From: CAYRWM01 sp964428055
GTDB lineage: Bacteria > Bacillota > Clostridia > Christensenellales > Christensenellaceae
Direction of reading: 5' to 3'
Length of the DNA: 15,861 nt
NCBI GenBank assembly: GCA_964428055.1
Contig: CAYRWM010000035.1
Span: forward strand, 1-15,861
The position numbers were made by a program, and so were the translations under genes. How positions within the stretch are numbered: the stretch's first letter is position 1; every line of letters starts with the position of its first letter. This document shows positions 13,652-15,861 of this stretch, piece by piece. Below the pieces are notes generated by a model. It was not told the DNA's origin. It did no database searches and worked only from the letters and a program-made list of their open reading frames with translations.

Positions 13652-14107
13652 TTATGCATTTTTTGACAGTATTTCGCCCAGTATCCTGTTCACCTGACCG
13701 CCGTCAGCCTTGCCCTTTACAATGGGCATCAGGTTCTTCATAATGAGACCCTTATCCTTTGCTGTCGGACTGTCCAGACCGAGTGAGGAAAGAACGCCTG
13801 CTATGACATCTTTTATCTCTGACTCGTCCATCATCTTGGGAGCAAACTCCTTCATGACTTCGATCTTGAGCTTTGCTTCATCGATTATATCCTGCCTGCT
13901 CTCCGGTGCCGTATCAATGGTCTCCTGTGCCTGCTTGATCTCTTTTAGCACAACCTGACCCTCTTCCTCAGGTGTCAGATCTTCCCTTTTATCTATCTGC
14001 TTCTGCTTAAGCGCCGCAAGGAGCATGGACAGAGCATTCTTTCTGTCCTTGTCGCCGTCCTTCATTGCCTGCATCATGGCTTTTCTGACTTCATCAGTCT
14101 TACTCAT
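13652..14107 (-). CDS. yqeY: GatB/YqeY domain protein
   Basis: A 151-residue helical protein matching the stand-alone YqeY family, related to the C-terminal tRNA-binding domain of the GatB amidotransferase subunit; its exact role is not established. Features: the N-terminal region MKDGDKDRKNALSMLLAALK, a middle stretch with PEEEGQVVLKEIKQAQETI, and the C-terminal GLIMKNLMPIVKGKADGGQV close to the family's G..M..VMP.LKG.ADG..VN pattern. The ATG at 14107 has AAGGAAGG (14116-14123) 8 bases upstream. It lies downstream of gap past a hairpin; the frequent neighbour rpsU is not here. No clear terminator follows its stop, so read-through into the importer operon is possible. Confidence 0.92.
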   Translation of the reverse strand: MSKTDEVRKAMMQAMKDGDKDRKNALSMLLAALKQKQIDKREDLTPEEEGQVVLKEIKQAQETIDTAPESRQDIIDEAKLKIEVMKEFAPKMMDESEIKDVIAGVLSSLGLDSPTAKDKGLIMKNLMPIVKGKADGGQVNRILGEILSKNA

Positions 14108-14129
14108 CTTTTTTTCCTTCCTTATATAT

Positions 14130-14160
14130 AAATAACAAGAGGCACAGAACTCTGTGCCTC
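14130..14160 (-). terminator. Terminator after gap
   Basis: Stem GAGGCACAG / CTGTGCCTC, perfect over 9 bp with a 4-base loop (14139-14160). The minus-strand continuation TTGTTATTTATA is only moderately T-rich, so termination may be partial and let yqeY be transcribed from the gap promoter. Confidence 0.7.
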
Positions 14161-14183
14161 CCGTTTGATCTAAATATCTCGGC

Positions 14184-15194
14184 TTACAGCTCTGCGAAGT
14201 ATTTGATCGTCCTTACCATCTGGCTTGTGTATGAGTTTTCATTGTCATACCAGGAAACGACCTGAACTTCTGTATCGCCGTTGTCCATCTCTTTGACCAT
14301 TGTCTGTGTTGCGTCAAAGAGTGAACCGTATGTGATACCGATGATGTCGGAAGAAACGAGTTCTTCTTCTGTGTATCCGAATGATTCATTCGAAGCAGCT
14401 TTCATAGCAGCATTGATCTCGTCAACTGTTACCTTGCCCTTGCAGACTGCAACGAGGATAGTTGTTGAACCTGTGGGTGTGGGAACACGCTGTGCGGAAC
14501 CGATGAGCTTGCCGTTCAGTTCGGGAATAACGAGGCCGATAGCTTTTGCTGCGCCTGTTGAATTCGGAACGATGTTAACAGCAGCTGCACGTGATCTTCT
14601 CAGATCGCCTTTTCTCTGCGGGCCGTCCAGAGTCATCTGGTCGCCAGTGTAAGCATGAATTGTGCTCATGATACCGGCCTGGATCGGAGCGAGATCGTTC
14701 AGAGCCTTAGCCATCGGAGCGAGGCAGTTTGTTGTACATGATGCGGCTGAGATAACTGTATCGTCCTTCTTGAGTATGTCGTGGTTTACATTGTAAACGA
14801 CTGTGGGAAGATCATTTCCAGCGGGAGCTGAGATAACAACCTTCTTGGCGCCTGCCTTGATGTGAGCAGAAGCCTTTTCCTTAGATGTGAAGAAACCTGT
14901 GCACTCGAGCACTACGTCAACATCAAGAGCTCCCCAGGGGAGGTTCACAGGATCAGCTTCCTTGTAGATTTTGATCTCTGTTCCGTCAACGATTATAGAA
15001 TCTTCGCCGGCCTGTACTTTATCGCAAAGAGCGTATCTGCCCTGAGCTGAGTCATACTTTAAGAGATGAGCGAGCATCTTCGGGGATGTGAGGTCGTTGA
15101 TAGCAACTATCTCATATCCTTCAGCTCCGAACATCTGTCTGAAAGCGAGACGACCGATACGGCCAAAACCATTGATTGCAACTTTAACTGCCAT
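14184..15194 (-). CDS. gap: Glyceraldehyde-3-phosphate dehydrogenase (NAD type)
   Basis: Oxidises glyceraldehyde 3-phosphate to 1,3-bisphosphoglycerate in glycolysis. 336 residues, standard length. N-terminal NAD-binding INGFGRIGR (7-15), with N33-D34 in AINDLT indicating NAD over NADP; catalytic C153 in SAASCTTNCLAP and H180 in STIHAYTGDQ; phosphate-site region RRSRAAAVNIVPNSTGAAKA; C-terminal WYDNENSYTSQMV. The ATG at 15194 was chosen over an in-frame upstream ATG at 15329 because GGAGG (15205-15209) precedes it, the family start MAVKVAINGFGRIG fits, and the upstream extension would cover its promoter. Divergent from fba. Confidence 0.97.
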   Translation of the reverse strand: MAVKVAINGFGRIGRLAFRQMFGAEGYEIVAINDLTSPKMLAHLLKYDSAQGRYALCDKVQAGEDSIIVDGTEIKIYKEADPVNLPWGALDVDVVLECTGFFTSKEKASAHIKAGAKKVVISAPAGNDLPTVVYNVNHDILKKDDTVISAASCTTNCLAPMAKALNDLAPIQAGIMSTIHAYTGDQMTLDGPQRKGDLRRSRAAAVNIVPNSTGAAKAIGLVIPELNGKLIGSAQRVPTPTGSTTILVAVCKGKVTVDEINAAMKAASNESFGYTEEELVSSDIIGITYGSLFDATQTMVKEMDNGDTEVQVVSWYDNENSYTSQMVRTIKYFAEL

Positions 15195-15246
15195 AATTAT
15201 TTTTCCTCCAAATAATTTTATGATTTGTAATAAAACATACACAACT

Positions 15247-15275
15247 ATTATAAATGGGTAAGAAGTGATTTGCAA
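15247..15275 (-). promoter_or_regulatory. gap promoter
   Basis: Minus strand TTGCAA (15275-15270), 17-base spacer, TATAAT (15252-15247). The start of transcription near 15240 leaves a leader of about 45 bases. Confidence 0.8.
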
Positions 15276-15385
15276 TACCAGAATAATCCATGTTTCTTCA
15301 TTTTTTATATCACGGAACGACAGATGCAAAACCGTTTAGCATCAGAAAAAATGTCAAATCATGGACAAGCTTTCCATCAAAATCA

Positions 15386-15414
15386 TTTACATTTTTTCAT
15401 TAGATATGTATAAT
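15386..15414 (+). promoter_or_regulatory. fba promoter
   Basis: Plus strand TTTACA (15386-15391), 17-base spacer, TATAAT (15409-15414). About 110 bases separate its -35 from that of the gap promoter; I see no obvious shared operator between them. Confidence 0.8.
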
Positions 15415-15464
15415 CAACTTTGTATGAGTATTTAATACCAATATTTATTTTAGGAGGAAATAAC

Positions 15465-15861
15465 ATGCCACTCGTAACATCAAAGAAAATGTTTGAACAT
15501 GCTTACAACAACGGATACGCCATCGGAGCGTTCAACGTAAACAACATGGAGATCATCCAGGGTATCGTTGAAGCGGCCACTGAAGAAAGGGCTCCCCTTA
15601 TCCTTCAGGTTTCCAAAGGCGCAAGAGCATATGCAAACCCTGTATATCTCAGACATCTTGTTGCAGCTGCTGAAGAAGTATCAGGACTCCCGATCTGCCT
15701 GCATCTGGATCACGGCGACAGCTATGAGACATGCGTATCATGCATAGAAGGCGGATTTACGTCAGTAATGATCGACGGTTCATCGCTTCCTTTCGAAGAG
15801 AATATCGCGCTCACAAAGAAAGTCGTTGAATATGCACATGACCACGGCGTAACAGTAGAAG
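15465..15861 (+). CDS. fba: Fructose-bisphosphate aldolase class II, N-terminal part
   Basis: Zinc enzyme that splits fructose 1,6-bisphosphate into dihydroxyacetone phosphate and glyceraldehyde 3-phosphate, the substrate of the neighbouring gap product. 132 codons are visible before the window ends. Motifs: AFNVNNMEIIQGIVEAA (22-38), the catalytic aspartate D82 and zinc ligand H83 in LHLDHGDS, and MIDGSSLPFEENI (102-114). AGGAGG (15452-15457) lies 7 bases before the ATG. It is open to the window edge without interruption. Confidence 0.95.
   Translation, partial: MPLVTSKKMFEHAYNNGYAIGAFNVNNMEIIQGIVEAATEERAPLILQVSKGARAYANPVYLRHLVAAAEEVSGLPICLHLDHGDSYETCVSCIEGGFTSVMIDGSSLPFEENIALTKKVVEYAHDHGVTVE

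Noticed and set aside
13625..13665. ATGCAT repeats after yqeY as a terminator
   Set aside because: Two copies of the self-complementary ATGCAT can pair weakly, but the stem is only 6 AT-rich bp with no proper T-run after it on the minus strand.
15195..15329. 45-residue N-terminal extension of gap
   Set aside because: The family start MAVKVAINGFGRIG and GGAGG lie at 15194, and the extension covers the gap promoter.
1..15861. CRISPR array, tRNA, rRNA, phage or toxin-antitoxin genes
   Set aside because: Looked for on both strands; no regularly spaced repeats, cloverleaf sequences or such gene families were seen.

Overview
The window looks like a chromosomal segment of a Clostridia-type Firmicute: a lysine riboswitch ahead of dapA-lysA, strong AGGAGG ribosome binding sites, sigma-A promoters with AT-rich spacers, several TTG starts, and protein variants typical of that class. 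It is mostly core metabolism. I see no phage genes, CRISPR array, rRNA or tRNA. Genus cannot be fixed from the sequence alone. A run of 10 N marks a scaffold join, so this is a draft or metagenome assembly.

Layout. 1-62: sequence edge with a possible insertion-sequence terminus. 63-5283 (minus): purA, argG, lysA, dapA. dapA-lysA are one operon behind a promoter, lysine riboswitch and terminator. argG has its own promoter overlapped by two candidate ArgR boxes. 5284-7109 (plus): a structured leader, then amt and glnK for ammonium uptake and its control. 7110-10134 (minus): mtnA, mnmE and a family-6 DNA glycosylase, packed with 0 and 4 bases between genes. 10156-10986 (plus): an aldo/keto reductase. 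11035-13501 (minus): a polar amino-acid ABC importer, with ATPase, permease and one or probably two substrate-binding lipoproteins. The lipoprotein region is broken by the N gap. 13652-15194 (minus): yqeY and gap. 15465 to the end (plus): fba, truncated by the window edge. gap and fba are glycolytic genes transcribed divergently from two well-formed promoters.

How it fits together. The left half joins aspartate-derived biosynthesis (lysine, arginine, adenylate) to ammonium uptake. The right half joins amino-acid import to glycolysis. The most interesting parts are regulatory. The amt leader contains four mutually complementary segments, a terminator-like hairpin with no upstream gene to terminate, and a tiny upstream ORF (MLFNQEKR) ending inside the amt ribosome binding site. 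The other points of note are the ArgR-box pair at argG, a PII protein without the uridylylation tyrosine, a non-canonical G4 motif in MnmE, and the gap flanked by an exact 38-bp repeat, which suggests collapsed tandem binding-protein genes. No clearly new multi-gene system is visible.
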